In this document: piece after piece, positions 38,413 through 47,865 of the stretch
Numbering within the stretch: the first letter of the stretch is position 1
Layout of the letters: each line of letters begins with the position of its first letter
Origin: Citrobacter amalonaticus
GTDB lineage: Bacteria; Pseudomonadota; Gammaproteobacteria; Enterobacterales; Enterobacteriaceae
Assembly: GCF_002918555.1 (NCBI RefSeq)
Contig: NZ_PQMB01000002.1
Location: 420,410-484,409, forward strand
DNA length: 64,000 nucleotides
Direction: 5' to 3'
Position numbers and translations under genes: made by a program
The notes under the pieces: model-generated
Seen by the model: the letters and a program-made list of their open reading frames with translations, nothing else
Database searches by the model: none
What the model was told of the DNA's origin: nothing

Positions 38413-38481
38413 CCCCGACTCCATTCAGATCGCTGAACAACACAAGCGTGTTCAACGTTTACCAGCAAATACGAGATAAAT

Positions 38482-40191
38482 ATGAAACTGTCTAAATTAG
38501 CAGTGGTAGTGAGTTTACTTGGCATCTGTTCTTTCCCTTCTCTGGCGCAGGACAGTGCGAAACTTACCAGTGTTAAAGAATTCGCCGATGCCGTTATCGA
38601 AAAAGGTCGGAGCAAAAATTTCCCGGAGGCCCCCCTTCTTGCTGATGGGATTGACCCGCGAACAGGCCAACAAATGGAGTGGATCTTTCCTGATGGAAAG
38701 GTTGCCGTGCTGTCTAACTTTTCTGCGCAGCAGAACCTGATGCGCGTTCTGGTGGGGCTAAGCCTGTTAACCGACAATCCAAAATACAAACAGCTCGCTG
38801 AAGACAATGTTCGTTATTACTTCCAGCACTATCAGGACAGCAGCGGCCTTTTACTCTGGGGCGGGCACCGTTTTATCAATCTGAACACATTGCAACCGGA
38901 AGGCCCCAGCGAAAAAGAACAGGTGCATGAACTCAAGAATGCGTATCCCTGGTATGACCTGATGTTTTTCGTTGATAAACCCGCCACCATACAGTTTATC
39001 CGCGCCTTCTGGAATGCGCATGTTTATGACTGGAAGATTCTGGAAACCAGTCGTCACGGCGAGTACGGCAAACCGATGGGGAAACTGTGGGAAAATGCGT
39101 TTGAGCAGCAGCCACCGTTCTTCGCGACCAAAGGCTTAAGTTTTCTCAACGCGGGCAATGATCTGATCTACTCCGCTTCGATGCTGTACAAATACAACCA
39201 TGAAGATGGCGCATTACGGTGGGCAACGCGTCTTGCCGAACAGTATGTTTTGCCCAGAGATCAGAAAACAGGGCTTGGCGTTTATCAATTCACTCAGCCG
39301 CTTAAACGTGCCGAAACCAGCGATGATACGGATACCAATTCGAAATACGGCGATCGCGCGCAGCGTCAATTTGGCCCTGAATTTGGTCCAGACGCACTGG
39401 AAGGCAACATGATGCTGAAGGGCAGAACCAGTACGCTGTACTCAGAGAACGCCCTCATGCAGCTGGCCCTTGCCAAATCTCTGGGTGAAGAGGGGAAAGA
39501 GATTAAAAAGTGGACCATTGGTGGGCTGATTGCCTTCGCCAACTGGGCCTACGATGAAAAAGACAACACTTTCCGCCCCATGCTGGCGAACGGTACGGAC
39601 CTTTCAGATTATGTTCTGAAAAGGGATGGATATTATGGGAAGAAAGGAACGGTACTGAAGCCGTATCCTGCGGGTAATGAATTTCTCCTGTCTTACGCCA
39701 GAGCCTGGACGCTGGAGCCCAACCCGCAGATCTGGAAAGTTGCCCGTGGCATCGCCAGAGGACAAGGTCTGGGCGATATCGGGGAGCCAGGCGGCGTCAA
39801 TAACCAGTTAAATATGGCAACCGACAACCGTGAACCTTATGCCATTTTTGCCCTGATCGATCTCTGGCAATCAAGCGGACAAAAACGCTATCTGGATCTG
39901 GCTGATAAAATTGCCGATAACATTATTACGACCCAACGCGTTAATGGCTTTTTTATGGATGATCCCCAGGCTATCTATGCCAATGTCGACCATATCGCCC
40001 CCTACGCCTTACTTGCGCTGGAAGCCGCCAGACAGAACAAACCGGATGCCGTGGCGCCTTTCCTGAACGGCGCGGGTTTTACTGAGGGGGCTTACCGGTT
40101 GCAGGATGGAAGCGTCCGCTATTCAACCCGCGATGACGAATTATTTAAATTGAAGCCTGGCGAAACGCTTAAGCCAAACGGCAAGCGTTAA
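38482..40191 (+). CDS. periplasmic family-2 pectate lyase (PL2)
   Basis: A 569-residue protein with signal peptide (MKLSKLAVVVSLLGICSFPSLA) and an (alpha/alpha)-barrel fold lyase body of the PL2 family: GLLLWGGHRFINLNT, HELKNAYPWYDLMF, FWNAHVYDWKILETSRHGEY and NVDHIAPYALLALEA. PL2 enzymes cleave polygalacturonate with manganese. Cytoplasmic exo-forms (PelW) lack a signal, whereas periplasmic forms such as Yersinia YePL2A have one; this copy is of the exported kind. Operon with the KdgM-type porin. Confidence 0.93.
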   Translation: MKLSKLAVVVSLLGICSFPSLAQDSAKLTSVKEFADAVIEKGRSKNFPEAPLLADGIDPRTGQQMEWIFPDGKVAVLSNFSAQQNLMRVLVGLSLLTDNPKYKQLAEDNVRYYFQHYQDSSGLLLWGGHRFINLNTLQPEGPSEKEQVHELKNAYPWYDLMFFVDKPATIQFIRAFWNAHVYDWKILETSRHGEYGKPMGKLWENAFEQQPPFFATKGLSFLNAGNDLIYSASMLYKYNHEDGALRWATRLAEQYVLPRDQKTGLGVYQFTQPLKRAETSDDTDTNSKYGDRAQRQFGPEFGPDALEGNMMLKGRTSTLYSENALMQLALAKSLGEEGKEIKKWTIGGLIAFANWAYDEKDNTFRPMLANGTDLSDYVLKRDGYYGKKGTVLKPYPAGNEFLLSYARAWTLEPNPQIWKVARGIARGQGLGDIGEPGGVNNQLNMATDNREPYAIFALIDLWQSSGQKRYLDLADKIADNIITTQRVNGFFMDDPQAIYANVDHIAPYALLALEAARQNKPDAVAPFLNGAGFTEGAYRLQDGSVRYSTRDDELFKLKPGETLKPNGKR

Positions 40192-40206
40192 GCGGCTCAC
40201 GCTAAT

Positions 40207-40234
40207 GGGCAGGATTTCACCCTCCTGCCCTCTT
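40207..40234 (+). terminator. terminator of the pectate lyase operon
   Basis: GGGCAGGA / TCCTGCCC stem with an 8-base loop followed by TCTTC. The T-run is weak. Confidence 0.55.
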
Positions 40235-40408
40235 CCCTTCAGGATTTACCGTCTTCCTCATCATCACGCCCTTTTCAGGTTCGATTTATTAAATCCAGTA
40301 ATGTTTTTGCGGTTGGCATACGCATCCCTGAGGATTACCCTACACTTAGAGGTGTTCACTTTCCAGGAAACTCCCTTTTGCATGTATTGATTTACGCGAG
40401 ATAACGCT

Positions 40409-41329
40409 ATGGAATTAAAGGATTATTACGCCATTATGGGCGTGAAATCGACGGACGATCTCAAGACAATCAAGACCGCCTATCGTCGACTGGCCCGCAA
40501 GTATCATCCCGATGTCAGTAAAGAATCCGATGCCGAAGCCCGCTTTAAAGAGGTGGCCGAAGCATGGGAAGTCCTGAGCGATGAGCAGAAGCGGGCCGAA
40601 TACGATCGGCTGTGGCAACACCGCAACGATCCGCAATTCAACCGTCAGTTCCGGCAGGAAGAAGGTCAAGGCAACAACGCTGAAGACTTTGACGATATCT
40701 TCTCTTCAATTTTCGGGCATCATGCCCGTCAGTCAAGACAACGCCACGCCAGCCGGGGCCACGATATAGAAATCGAAGTGGCGGTGTTCCTCGAAGAGAC
40801 GCTTGCACAACACAGCCGGACCATCAGCTATAACCTGCCGGTATACAACGCGTTTGGCATCATTGAGCAAGAAATCCCTAAAACGCTGAATGTGAAAATT
40901 CCGGCGGGCGTCGGAAATGGTCAACGCATTCGTCTGAAAGGCCAGGGGACGCCTGGCGAGCATGGCGGCCCGAACGGTGATTTATGGCTGGTGATTCATA
41001 TAGCGCCACATCCGCTGTTTGATATCGTCAACCAGGATCTGGAGATCGTCGTGCCTCTGGCGCCGTGGGAGGCCGCACTTGGGGCGAAGGTCACCGTGCC
41101 GACGCTAAAAGAGAACATTCTTTTAACTATCCCCGCGGGCAGCCAGGCGGGTCAGCGCTTACGCATCAAAGGCAAAGGTCTGGTAAGCAAGAAACACACC
41201 GGCGATCTCTACGCGGTGATTAAAATCGTGATGCCGCCGAAACCAGATGAAAACAGTACGACGCTGTGGCAACAGCTGGCGGACGCGCAAAAGTCGTTTG
41301 ATCCGCGCAAAGAGTGGGGGAAAGCATAA
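40409..41329 (+). CDS. cbpA: CbpA, DnaJ-like curved-DNA-binding co-chaperone
   Basis: A 306-residue protein with N-terminal J domain (residues 1-70, HPD at YHPDVS), a Gly/Gln linker, and the two C-terminal substrate-binding domains; no zinc-finger domain, as expected for CbpA. Same length as in E. coli. It binds curved DNA and acts with DnaK in stationary phase. The stop codon overlaps the start of cbpM. Confidence 0.97.
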   Translation: MELKDYYAIMGVKSTDDLKTIKTAYRRLARKYHPDVSKESDAEARFKEVAEAWEVLSDEQKRAEYDRLWQHRNDPQFNRQFRQEEGQGNNAEDFDDIFSSIFGHHARQSRQRHASRGHDIEIEVAVFLEETLAQHSRTISYNLPVYNAFGIIEQEIPKTLNVKIPAGVGNGQRIRLKGQGTPGEHGGPNGDLWLVIHIAPHPLFDIVNQDLEIVVPLAPWEAALGAKVTVPTLKENILLTIPAGSQAGQRLRIKGKGLVSKKHTGDLYAVIKIVMPPKPDENSTTLWQQLADAQKSFDPRKEWGKA

Positions 41330-41634
41330 TGGCTAACGTTACCGTCACCTTTACGATTACCGAGTTCTGTCTGCACAGCGGCGTTTCGGAAGATGAGCTT
41401 AATGAGATTGTCGGACTGGGTGTGATAGAGCCTCAGGAAGACGAGGCGGCCCACTGGCAGTTTGACGATCATGCCCTCACCGTGGTGCAGCGTGCTTTGC
41501 GTCTGCGCCAGGAGCTGGCGCTGGACTGGCCGGGGATTGCCGTCGCGCTCACCCTGCTGGAAGAGAACGCCCGCTTACGACAGGAAAATCGTTTACTGCG
41601 CCAGCGGCTATCGCGCTTTATCGCTCATCCCTGA
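41329..41634 (+). CDS. cbpM: CbpM, CbpA modulator (MerR-like)
   Basis: A 101-residue protein ([34 protein letters not shown]) with a MerR-like fold. It binds the J domain of CbpA and inhibits it. The start at 41329 overlaps the last base of the cbpA stop (TAATG), giving coupled translation. A weak hairpin GGGTCAGCAT/ATGCTGGCCC at 41655-41675 may end the operon. Confidence 0.96.
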   Translation: MANVTVTFTITEFCLHSGVSEDELNEIVGLGVIEPQEDEAAHWQFDDHALTVVQRALRLRQELALDWPGIAVALTLLEENARLRQENRLLRQRLSRFIAHP

Positions 41635-41787
41635 ACCGGCCTGGCACCTCTCCCGGGTCAGCATGATGCTGGCCCTTTCCATTTATAAAGACAGATTAAC
41701 GCTCTCGCGGCACGCGTCTTAATGACATCAATCCCCGGATGGCATACATTCAGATCTAAGAATTTGCTCACTCACAGAAATGAAGAC

Positions 41788-42474
41788 ATGCAGCTTAAAC
41801 CACTCACTAAAGGCCGTTTTCATACTATCTGGCAACAGGATGATGCATTTATTGAGAAAATATTTCGCGAGCTGCTCTCAGAAAAACAGCTTATTGACGA
41901 AAATGAGTATCTCTATCATCAGGGCCAGGTTGTCGATCGCCTGATAATGGTCGAATCCGGCAGAATCTCCCTGCGCTACAGCGCTGAAAATGGCCGCCGT
42001 TTTCAACTGGGCGCCATGGAATGCGACGAACAGCTGTTTGGTGAAATGGAGTTTTTCACCGGTTATCGCTGCCAACTTGATATCGTGGCGGAGGAACCGC
42101 TGACCGTTGCAGTATGCAGTTGCGATCGACTCGAAGCGGCATTCAATCAACACCCAAAACTGGCGATTTTTTTTGCCAGCGCAATGGCGGTGGACTATCA
42201 GGATATGCTGGAAATCTTTTTGCACCGTATGCTCTACCCCATTGTGCACAATGTTGCCTATGACCTCTATCGGCAGCATCTGAACAAGCAGCCAATGGAT
42301 GGATTCCGTAAAAATTATCAGGAAGCAGAAAGATTTGGCACCACCGATCGGGTTTATCGGCGCGCGGTTAAAGCGCTTACCGATGCCGGGCTGGTGACAC
42401 GGACAAAACAGGGACTGGAAATTCAGGATCTTGATGGGCTGCGTCAGTTTCTGGGGAACGATATCTTTGAATGA
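41788..42474 (+). CDS. Crp/Fnr-family regulator, YeiL-like
   Basis: A 228-residue protein with an N-terminal cyclic-nucleotide-binding-like beta barrel (LIDENEYLYHQGQVVDRLIMVESGRISLRYS; QLFGEMEFFTGY) and a C-terminal winged helix (AERFGTTDRVYRRAVKALTDAGLV). Resembles YeiL of E. coli, which sits beside nucleoside genes; here the convergent operon is a nucleoside-uptake cassette. Several cysteines (MECDEQ, RCQLD, CSCDR) could ligate a cluster as proposed for YeiL. The start at 41788 is chosen from domain fit; a 22-codon extension is open. Confidence 0.8.
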   Translation: MQLKPLTKGRFHTIWQQDDAFIEKIFRELLSEKQLIDENEYLYHQGQVVDRLIMVESGRISLRYSAENGRRFQLGAMECDEQLFGEMEFFTGYRCQLDIVAEEPLTVAVCSCDRLEAAFNQHPKLAIFFASAMAVDYQDMLEIFLHRMLYPIVHNVAYDLYRQHLNKQPMDGFRKNYQEAERFGTTDRVYRRAVKALTDAGLVTRTKQGLEIQDLDGLRQFLGNDIFE

Positions 42475-42500
42475 CACGCCCGGCGGGTACCGGCGTGTCA
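42472..42500. terminator. convergent hairpin terminator
   Basis: TGACACGCC / GGCGTGTCA perfect stem in the 37-bp gap between the convergent Crp-like and Tsx-like genes. No T-run. Confidence 0.5.
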
Positions 42501-42511
42501 TTCAGATACGA

Positions 42512-43351
42512 TTAAAATTTCCAGGTGAGGTTGAAGTAGTGCCCAAGCCCCGTTGTGCGCCCTGCCCCACCGTGGTTTTGCATCAAGGCCATATTGCGGA
42601 AATACTTCAGCCCATAGCCCACCGCATAATTTTCGCTATGCCAGTATATGCCGTTATACCATTCGATAGCGTTGTTGCTGTATAACGCCTGACCGGCAAT
42701 TTTATTCGCCGCGAATTGATAATCAAAATAGCCCTGGAAATTTAAATAGCTGCCATTGTCAAAATGATAAAAGGGCGTTGACCAGTTAGTAGAGAACATA
42801 TAACCGTCCCACTTCCCTTCGTTATCCGCACCGTAATTTTCGCGAACATAGTGAGCATAGATATTCATTCCCATCATACCAAACCAGGGCACCTTCACAT
42901 CGGTACCAAGCCCTATATAATGCTCAAACAACTCGCGATCGCCAAGATTATTCACCGTTGCAATATAAAACTCATTAAAAGGGCCAACGGATAAATCTTT
43001 ATTGAAGATGGCATCCAGGGAAAAACGTGGTGAGATCTTAGCAAAGAAATTATCACCACCGTGGCGATCGTCCTGTTTGCTGTCAAACACGTCAAAAAAA
43101 TCGACATAGCCATAAAGATCGACAATACCGGAGCGGGCACCAAATTCCAGCTCAAGATAAGTGTCATTGCGAACTCCGTAAGGAACCTTTGCATCAACAC
43201 TTTGCATTAAGTTCATTTGCATCCAGTGAAAATCATTTTTCCGGATATTGCCATCACGATAATCTGCGGCTATTGCCTGGCAACATCCGGCACTCATTAC
43301 CGCCGCCGCTAACAATGCTTTTTTAAAAGTAAAACCATTTTCATTAAACAT
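42512..43351 (-). CDS. Tsx-like nucleoside-specific outer-membrane channel
   Basis: A 279-residue outer-membrane barrel: signal peptide ending QAIAA, then YRDGNIRKNDFHWMQMNLMQS, characteristic of Tsx/OmpK proteins, LELEFGARSGIVDLYGYVDFFDVF, and C-terminal YFNLTWKF with terminal Phe. It is a homologue distinct from the main tsx gene, which lies elsewhere in enterobacteria. Last gene of the cassette DeoD-like, MFS, Tsx-like. Confidence 0.88.
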   Translation of the reverse strand: MFNENGFTFKKALLAAAVMSAGCCQAIAADYRDGNIRKNDFHWMQMNLMQSVDAKVPYGVRNDTYLELEFGARSGIVDLYGYVDFFDVFDSKQDDRHGGDNFFAKISPRFSLDAIFNKDLSVGPFNEFYIATVNNLGDRELFEHYIGLGTDVKVPWFGMMGMNIYAHYVRENYGADNEGKWDGYMFSTNWSTPFYHFDNGSYLNFQGYFDYQFAANKIAGQALYSNNAIEWYNGIYWHSENYAVGYGLKYFRNMALMQNHGGAGRTTGLGHYFNLTWKF

Positions 43352-43432
43352 ATTCCATTCCTTTGATAAAACTGAGTGTCATTGCCCCGCAATGGAGCAA
43401 TATCATTACGATAAATTTAAAAGAGGTCGTAT

Positions 43433-44596
43433 CTACTGTACTGATTTATTTTTTAACTTCAGGGTGACAATCAACATCATAAAGATAATGAAATATAAAA
43501 CCGGTATCGCATACATTATTTTCTGCAATCCCATCGTTTTTTCCATCAGGGCGCTAATGGCTGGGCTGAACATCGCCCCTGCGCTTCCGCTGATTAATAT
43601 ATAAGAAACATTCTGGCTGCTGGCGCGCTTAACAAAAGAGACGCCATACGCAATAAAGGAGTTATACAGCGCCGCACACACAAATCCGTAGCTATATGCC
43701 AGGTAATCCAGTCCGGAAAGATTTTCTTTGGTGACAATGACGGTGGTAATGATACAGGCGAGAAAAATAATACTCAGCAAGAAATAATGGATTTTCACCC
43801 GCGCCACAATTCCCGTCGACACTAACGCCCCAACCAGCGCCGCCCCCCAGTACTGAGTAATGATATTTCCCGCCTCTTCAAATGGAATGCCAAATTTGTT
43901 CTTTACAAACAAAGGCGCCCAGGTCAGGAAGGTATAGAGCGCCAGCATTCCCAGAAACAGGCCAATCCCGCCACTGATAATCCCTGGATTCCACTCAGAT
44001 TTAACCACGTCTTTCTGGCCCGAAGAAGGGGTCACTTCACAGGCATTAAAGCGGGTTAGCGCCACGATGCCCAGCGTGAACAGCGCCACCAGGCCCACAC
44101 TCAGGTAGCTGTAGCTCCATGACATATTGTGGGTAAGCGCAAATGTGGTAATCAGGGGAAAAACAACGCCCGCAACGTTAAAGGTGGCATCCTGGACCAC
44201 CAGCATCGTACTCTGAATACGCTCCTGCCAGATAGAAACCACAATGGTTCCTGCCACGCATAGCCCAATCCCACCGCAGAATCCCACCAGCGTCATCGCC
44301 ACCATCACAGGCCATAAGCCACTACTCAGATGCATCGCTAACGCACAAAGAAATACAATTGAGTAGATAATAAGCGTCATCCGTTTTACGCCAATTTTTT
44401 CAATCAGGAAAAAAGCCGCAATCGTCCCCGCTAATGCGCCACCATTAAGTAATGAAAATATAGAAGCAACCGCATTGATATCCGCATTATAATGCCCGGC
44501 AATCGGCTCAATCAGCATACCAAACTGACTGGCAAATCCAGCCATAATAAAATTTGCCAGAAAGCTGATTAAAGTAAGTGAGAGTTTATTTTTCAT
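43433..44596 (-). CDS. MFS permease, TsgA-like
   Basis: A 387-residue protein with 12 membrane helices; start MKNKLSLTLISFLANFIMAGF with LIEPIAGHYN resembles the TsgA/FucP-type MFS subfamily. Lies between a DeoD-like phosphorylase and a Tsx-like porin, so nucleoside or base uptake is likely from context. The start at 44596 avoids an 8-codon extension. Confidence 0.82.
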   Translation of the reverse strand: MKNKLSLTLISFLANFIMAGFASQFGMLIEPIAGHYNADINAVASIFSLLNGGALAGTIAAFFLIEKIGVKRMTLIIYSIVFLCALAMHLSSGLWPVMVAMTLVGFCGGIGLCVAGTIVVSIWQERIQSTMLVVQDATFNVAGVVFPLITTFALTHNMSWSYSYLSVGLVALFTLGIVALTRFNACEVTPSSGQKDVVKSEWNPGIISGGIGLFLGMLALYTFLTWAPLFVKNKFGIPFEEAGNIITQYWGAALVGALVSTGIVARVKIHYFLLSIIFLACIITTVIVTKENLSGLDYLAYSYGFVCAALYNSFIAYGVSFVKRASSQNVSYILISGSAGAMFSPAISALMEKTMGLQKIMYAIPVLYFIIFMMLIVTLKLKNKSVQ

Positions 44597-44633
44597 ATTC
44601 ACTATCCCTGAGGGGTGCAAGTCGAATGCTGCA

Positions 44634-45341
44634 TTAGACTGTAATGGCCGTATTCAGTGCCAGTTCAATCATATTCTTAAAGGTTAACTGTCGCTCTTCT
44701 GCGGTTGTCTCTTCTCCGGTCAGACAGTGATCGGACACGGTCAAAATTGCCAGTGCTTCAATTTTAAATTGATGTGCCAATGCATAAAGGCCAGCAACCT
44801 CCATATCAATTCCCAGCACCCCAAAACGCTCCAGCGCAGGAATAAGATTGTCATCGGGATCGTAATAGAGATCGCCACTAAAAATATTCCCCACTTTGAT
44901 ATCGATACCACTTTTCTGTGCTAACACCCATGCCTGATGAAGTAATTTAAAATCCGCGGACGTCGCCATTGCATATCCAGAACTACGCTTCAGATTCGTT
45001 ACAGAATCGGTCCCGGCGGCAACGGCAAGTATGATATCGCGCATTTTAATATGCTGCTGAGTAGCCCCCAGACTGCCTACCCGAATAATTCTTTTTACGC
45101 CATAATCATTAACCAGTTCATGAGCATACAGTGTCATTGACGGAATACCCATGCCGTGTCCCATCACCGATACCGGCTGGCCAAAATAAAAACCCGTATA
45201 TCCCAGCATATTGCGAACGTTGGTGACTTCCTGATAGTCCATCAGATAATTTTCAGCGATAAATTTAGCCCGCAGCGGGTCGCCTGGCATAATGACAGTT
45301 GAAGCAAAATCACCAGGTTTGGCATTAATATGTGCAGTCAT
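44634..45341 (-). CDS. DeoD-type purine nucleoside phosphorylase
   Basis: A 235-residue PNP-UDP family protein: MTAHINAKPGDFASTVIMPGDPLRAKFIAENYL, NVRNMLGYTGFYFGQPVSVMGHGMGIPS, and IDMEVAGLYALAHQF; catalytic Asp in VSDHCLTGEETT. Closely related to DeoD (239 residues in E. coli) but diverged and standing in its own cassette, so a second phosphorylase. It releases base and ribose-1-phosphate from nucleosides. First gene of the cassette. Confidence 0.9.
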   Translation of the reverse strand: MTAHINAKPGDFASTVIMPGDPLRAKFIAENYLMDYQEVTNVRNMLGYTGFYFGQPVSVMGHGMGIPSMTLYAHELVNDYGVKRIIRVGSLGATQQHIKMRDIILAVAAGTDSVTNLKRSSGYAMATSADFKLLHQAWVLAQKSGIDIKVGNIFSGDLYYDPDDNLIPALERFGVLGIDMEVAGLYALAHQFKIEALAILTVSDHCLTGEETTAEERQLTFKNMIELALNTAITV

Positions 45342-45579
45342 AACAATTCCTGAACGCTTTTTAGTGAAGGTATGCAGGAAGTGTAACCAGCGCAGGGATA
45401 AGCCTTCAGGACAAAAGTCCTGCTTAAACGATCTGCTTCTCATTTTAGAGAGTTATTATGCGGGCTGTTGCAGCAGCAGGAGAAAGTTGGATCAAGCAGA
45501 CCTGAATCAATCTTCGGCATTCAGAATTGCCTTAGGATAGTGGCATCTGGAATACATGTTAGGAAGAACAGGCCAAGTG

Positions 45580-46659
45580 ATGACAGAAAAAGTGCGCACG
45601 CGCTGGCAACGTCGACCGGGGACAACTGGCGGCAAACGACCGTGGAATGACTGGCGTAATGCCTCAACCTGGCGAAAGGCAACGCAGCTGTTGCTGCTCG
45701 CAATCAATATCTATATTGGCGTCACCTTCTACTACTGGGTCCGTTACTGTGAGTCCGGCGGCGCCACGCTGTTTGTTCCCCGCCCTGGCGGCATCGAAGG
45801 CTGGCTGCCCATCGCTGGCCTGATGAACATTCGCTATACGCTGGAAACGGGCGTGCTCCCGCCGATCCACGCAGCCTCAATGCTGCTGCTGGTTGCTTTC
45901 ATCGTCATTAGCCTGTTGCTGAAAAAATCATTCTGCTCATGGCTCTGTCCGGTTGGCACAATTTCAGAGCTGACTGGCAATCTCGGTAAAAAGGGGTTTG
46001 GCCGCCAGGTGACGCTTCCACGCTGGCTGGATATCCCGATGCGCGGACTGAAATATCTGCTGCTCAGCTTCTTTCTGTATATCGCGCTGTCGATGCCCGC
46101 CACGGGGATTCAGTATTTCCTGACGTCCGCTTACGGGATCATTATCGACGTCAAGATGCTAGCCTTCTTTCGTCATCCCGGAAGCGTGACGCTCGCCAGC
46201 GTGGCGATTCTCGTCGTGATTAGTCTGTTTGTTCACAATGCCTGGTGTCGCTATCTGTGTCCCTACGGCGCGCTGCTGGGCCTGTTCTCCCTGCTCTCTC
46301 CGGTTAAAATCCGTCGTAATGCAGACAGCTGCATTGACTGCGGCAAATGTGCCAAAAACTGCCCGTCCCGTATCCCTGTCGATAAGCTTATTCAGGTGAG
46401 AACGGTGGAATGTACCGGATGTATGACCTGCGTGGAATCGTGCCCGGTTGCCTCGACGCTGACCTTTTCATTGCATACCCCTCCGGGAAACACGGACAAG
46501 CGCCAGAGCGCCCTGTCCGGCATGATGATGACCGTGCTGCTACTCGGCATTGTATTTGCCGCTGTTGGCTTTGCCGTTTACGCTGGTGTCTGGGAAAGCC
46601 CGGTACCGGAAAATCTTTATTTCCGCATTATTCCACAAGCCGGAATGATTGGGCATTAG
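45580..46659 (+). CDS. yccM: YccM, 4Fe-4S polyferredoxin membrane protein
   Basis: A 359-residue protein of the NapH/NosR type with about five membrane helices (motifs FCSWLCPVGT and WCRYLCPYGA) and two C-terminal 4Fe-4S clusters (CIDCGKCAKNCPS, CTGCMTCVESCPV). Clearly YccM by sequence. In E. coli it follows torS; here the tor genes are absent and yccM stands alone. Presumably an electron carrier to an unknown acceptor. The start at 45580 follows E. coli; eight further codons are open upstream. Confidence 0.93.
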   Translation: MTEKVRTRWQRRPGTTGGKRPWNDWRNASTWRKATQLLLLAINIYIGVTFYYWVRYCESGGATLFVPRPGGIEGWLPIAGLMNIRYTLETGVLPPIHAASMLLLVAFIVISLLLKKSFCSWLCPVGTISELTGNLGKKGFGRQVTLPRWLDIPMRGLKYLLLSFFLYIALSMPATGIQYFLTSAYGIIIDVKMLAFFRHPGSVTLASVAILVVISLFVHNAWCRYLCPYGALLGLFSLLSPVKIRRNADSCIDCGKCAKNCPSRIPVDKLIQVRTVECTGCMTCVESCPVASTLTFSLHTPPGNTDKRQSALSGMMMTVLLLGIVFAAVGFAVYAGVWESPVPENLYFRIIPQAGMIGH

Positions 46660-46708
46660 CCCAGGCCAGACGGTAAATTGTGGTGGATACTTTGCATTGA
46701 CAGCGCCA

Positions 46709-46736
46709 TCTGTAACGTTACACTAAACCGTTATAG
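46709..46736. promoter_or_regulatory. LacI-type operator, regulator-proximal copy
   Basis: TCTGTAACGTTACACTAAAC followed by CGTTATAG. It contains the palindrome TGTAACGTTACA at 46711-46722 and a second half-site-like CGTTATAG. A 28-bp copy with two mismatches and opposite orientation lies at 52307-52334 upstream of the TRAP operon. Being 60 bp before the LacI-type gene, it implies autoregulation. Confidence 0.85.
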
Positions 46737-46795
46737 TTAATCACTTCCGGTGGCGGTACTGACGCTGCCACTCTCGATTGCCGCAAAGGAGATGT

Positions 46796-47833
46796 ATGGC
46801 GAACATCCGTGATGTCGCAAAACATGCTGGCGTGTCCGTTAGTACAGTGTCCAACGTGCTCAATGGACGTACCGATCAAATGCGGGCCGAAACGCTGGCA
46901 CGCATCCAGCAGAGTATGCAGACGCTGAATTATTTCCCCAATCGGGTGGCCCAGCAGTTAAAGACGGGCCATGCCAAAATGATTGGCTTACTGGTGCCGT
47001 CAATTGTGAACCCCAGCTTTGCCGCTCTGGCGCGTGAAGTCGATCTGGCGGCCAAAAAGCGCCTGTTTCGGGTGCTGACGGGCAATACCTACCGGCAAAT
47101 TGAAGAGGAAGAGGCCTTCCTGGAAGATATGTTTTCCCACGGCGTTCGGGGGATAATCGTCGCAGCCTGTGATATCGAAAAACCGCATTTTGCCCGCGCG
47201 GCAAATCAGGGCATGGTGATGGTGAACTATGATGGTCGTATGCCAGCCCGCGCTGAAGCCGACGATTTCACATTGGACAGCGTCTCAATGGACAACATCG
47301 AGGCCGGTCGCATGGCCGCAGAACATCTGATCGCTCATAACTGCCATCGCCTGGCCTTCGCCACCGTAGCAGGTATGACCCCCAGCCGCGCCCACAAAAT
47401 AGAAGGGTTTCTCAGCGCGGTACAACATCATGGGCTGTTTCGTGACGGGATGATCGTAGAAGGACAGGCGATGGCGGCCTATGGCGACACGGAGATGACG
47501 GAGCTGGGCCGGGCGCTGGCGTTAAAGATCAGCCAGCAGTCGCCTCTGCCGGATGGCATTGTTGCCATTAACGACGCGCTCGGTATCGGATTAATGGCCG
47601 GTTTACATCAGGCGGGCATTAATGTACCGGAACAAATTTCGATCGTCGGTATCGACAATATTTCGCTTTCAGGGCTGGTCTATCCCGGCCTTAGCTCAAT
47701 TATGCCCCCCCTCCCACAGATGGCAGAGGTCATGGTGGAAAGACTGATTGCCAGGATAGAAAATCCCGCCATTGCGCCAGAGGAGTTTTTATTTTCCCCG
47801 TCGCTGGTTTCCCGGCAATCTGTACGTGGCTGA
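46796..47833 (+). CDS. LacI-family regulator of a TRAP/sugar cassette
   Basis: A 345-residue protein with N-terminal LacI HTH (ANIRDVAKHAGVSVSTVSNVLNGR) and hinge (PNRVAQQLKTGHAKMIGLLVP), then a periplasmic-binding-like sensor domain. AAGGAG precedes the ATG. A shared palindromic operator before this gene and before the TRAP operon points to its target. Ligand unknown. Convergent with the end of that operon. Confidence 0.9.
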   Translation: MANIRDVAKHAGVSVSTVSNVLNGRTDQMRAETLARIQQSMQTLNYFPNRVAQQLKTGHAKMIGLLVPSIVNPSFAALAREVDLAAKKRLFRVLTGNTYRQIEEEEAFLEDMFSHGVRGIIVAACDIEKPHFARAANQGMVMVNYDGRMPARAEADDFTLDSVSMDNIEAGRMAAEHLIAHNCHRLAFATVAGMTPSRAHKIEGFLSAVQHHGLFRDGMIVEGQAMAAYGDTEMTELGRALALKISQQSPLPDGIVAINDALGIGLMAGLHQAGINVPEQISIVGIDNISLSGLVYPGLSSIMPPLPQMAEVMVERLIARIENPAIAPEEFLFSPSLVSRQSVRG

Positions 47834-47836
47834 AAG

Positions 47837-47859
47837 GAGAAGAACAGAATGTTCTTCTC
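47837..47859. terminator. convergent terminator
   Basis: GAGAAGAACA / TGTTCTTCTC perfect 10-bp stem around GAA in the 32-bp gap between the LacI-type and RbsD/FucU-type genes. Confidence 0.65.
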
Positions 47860-47865
47860 TGTTTC

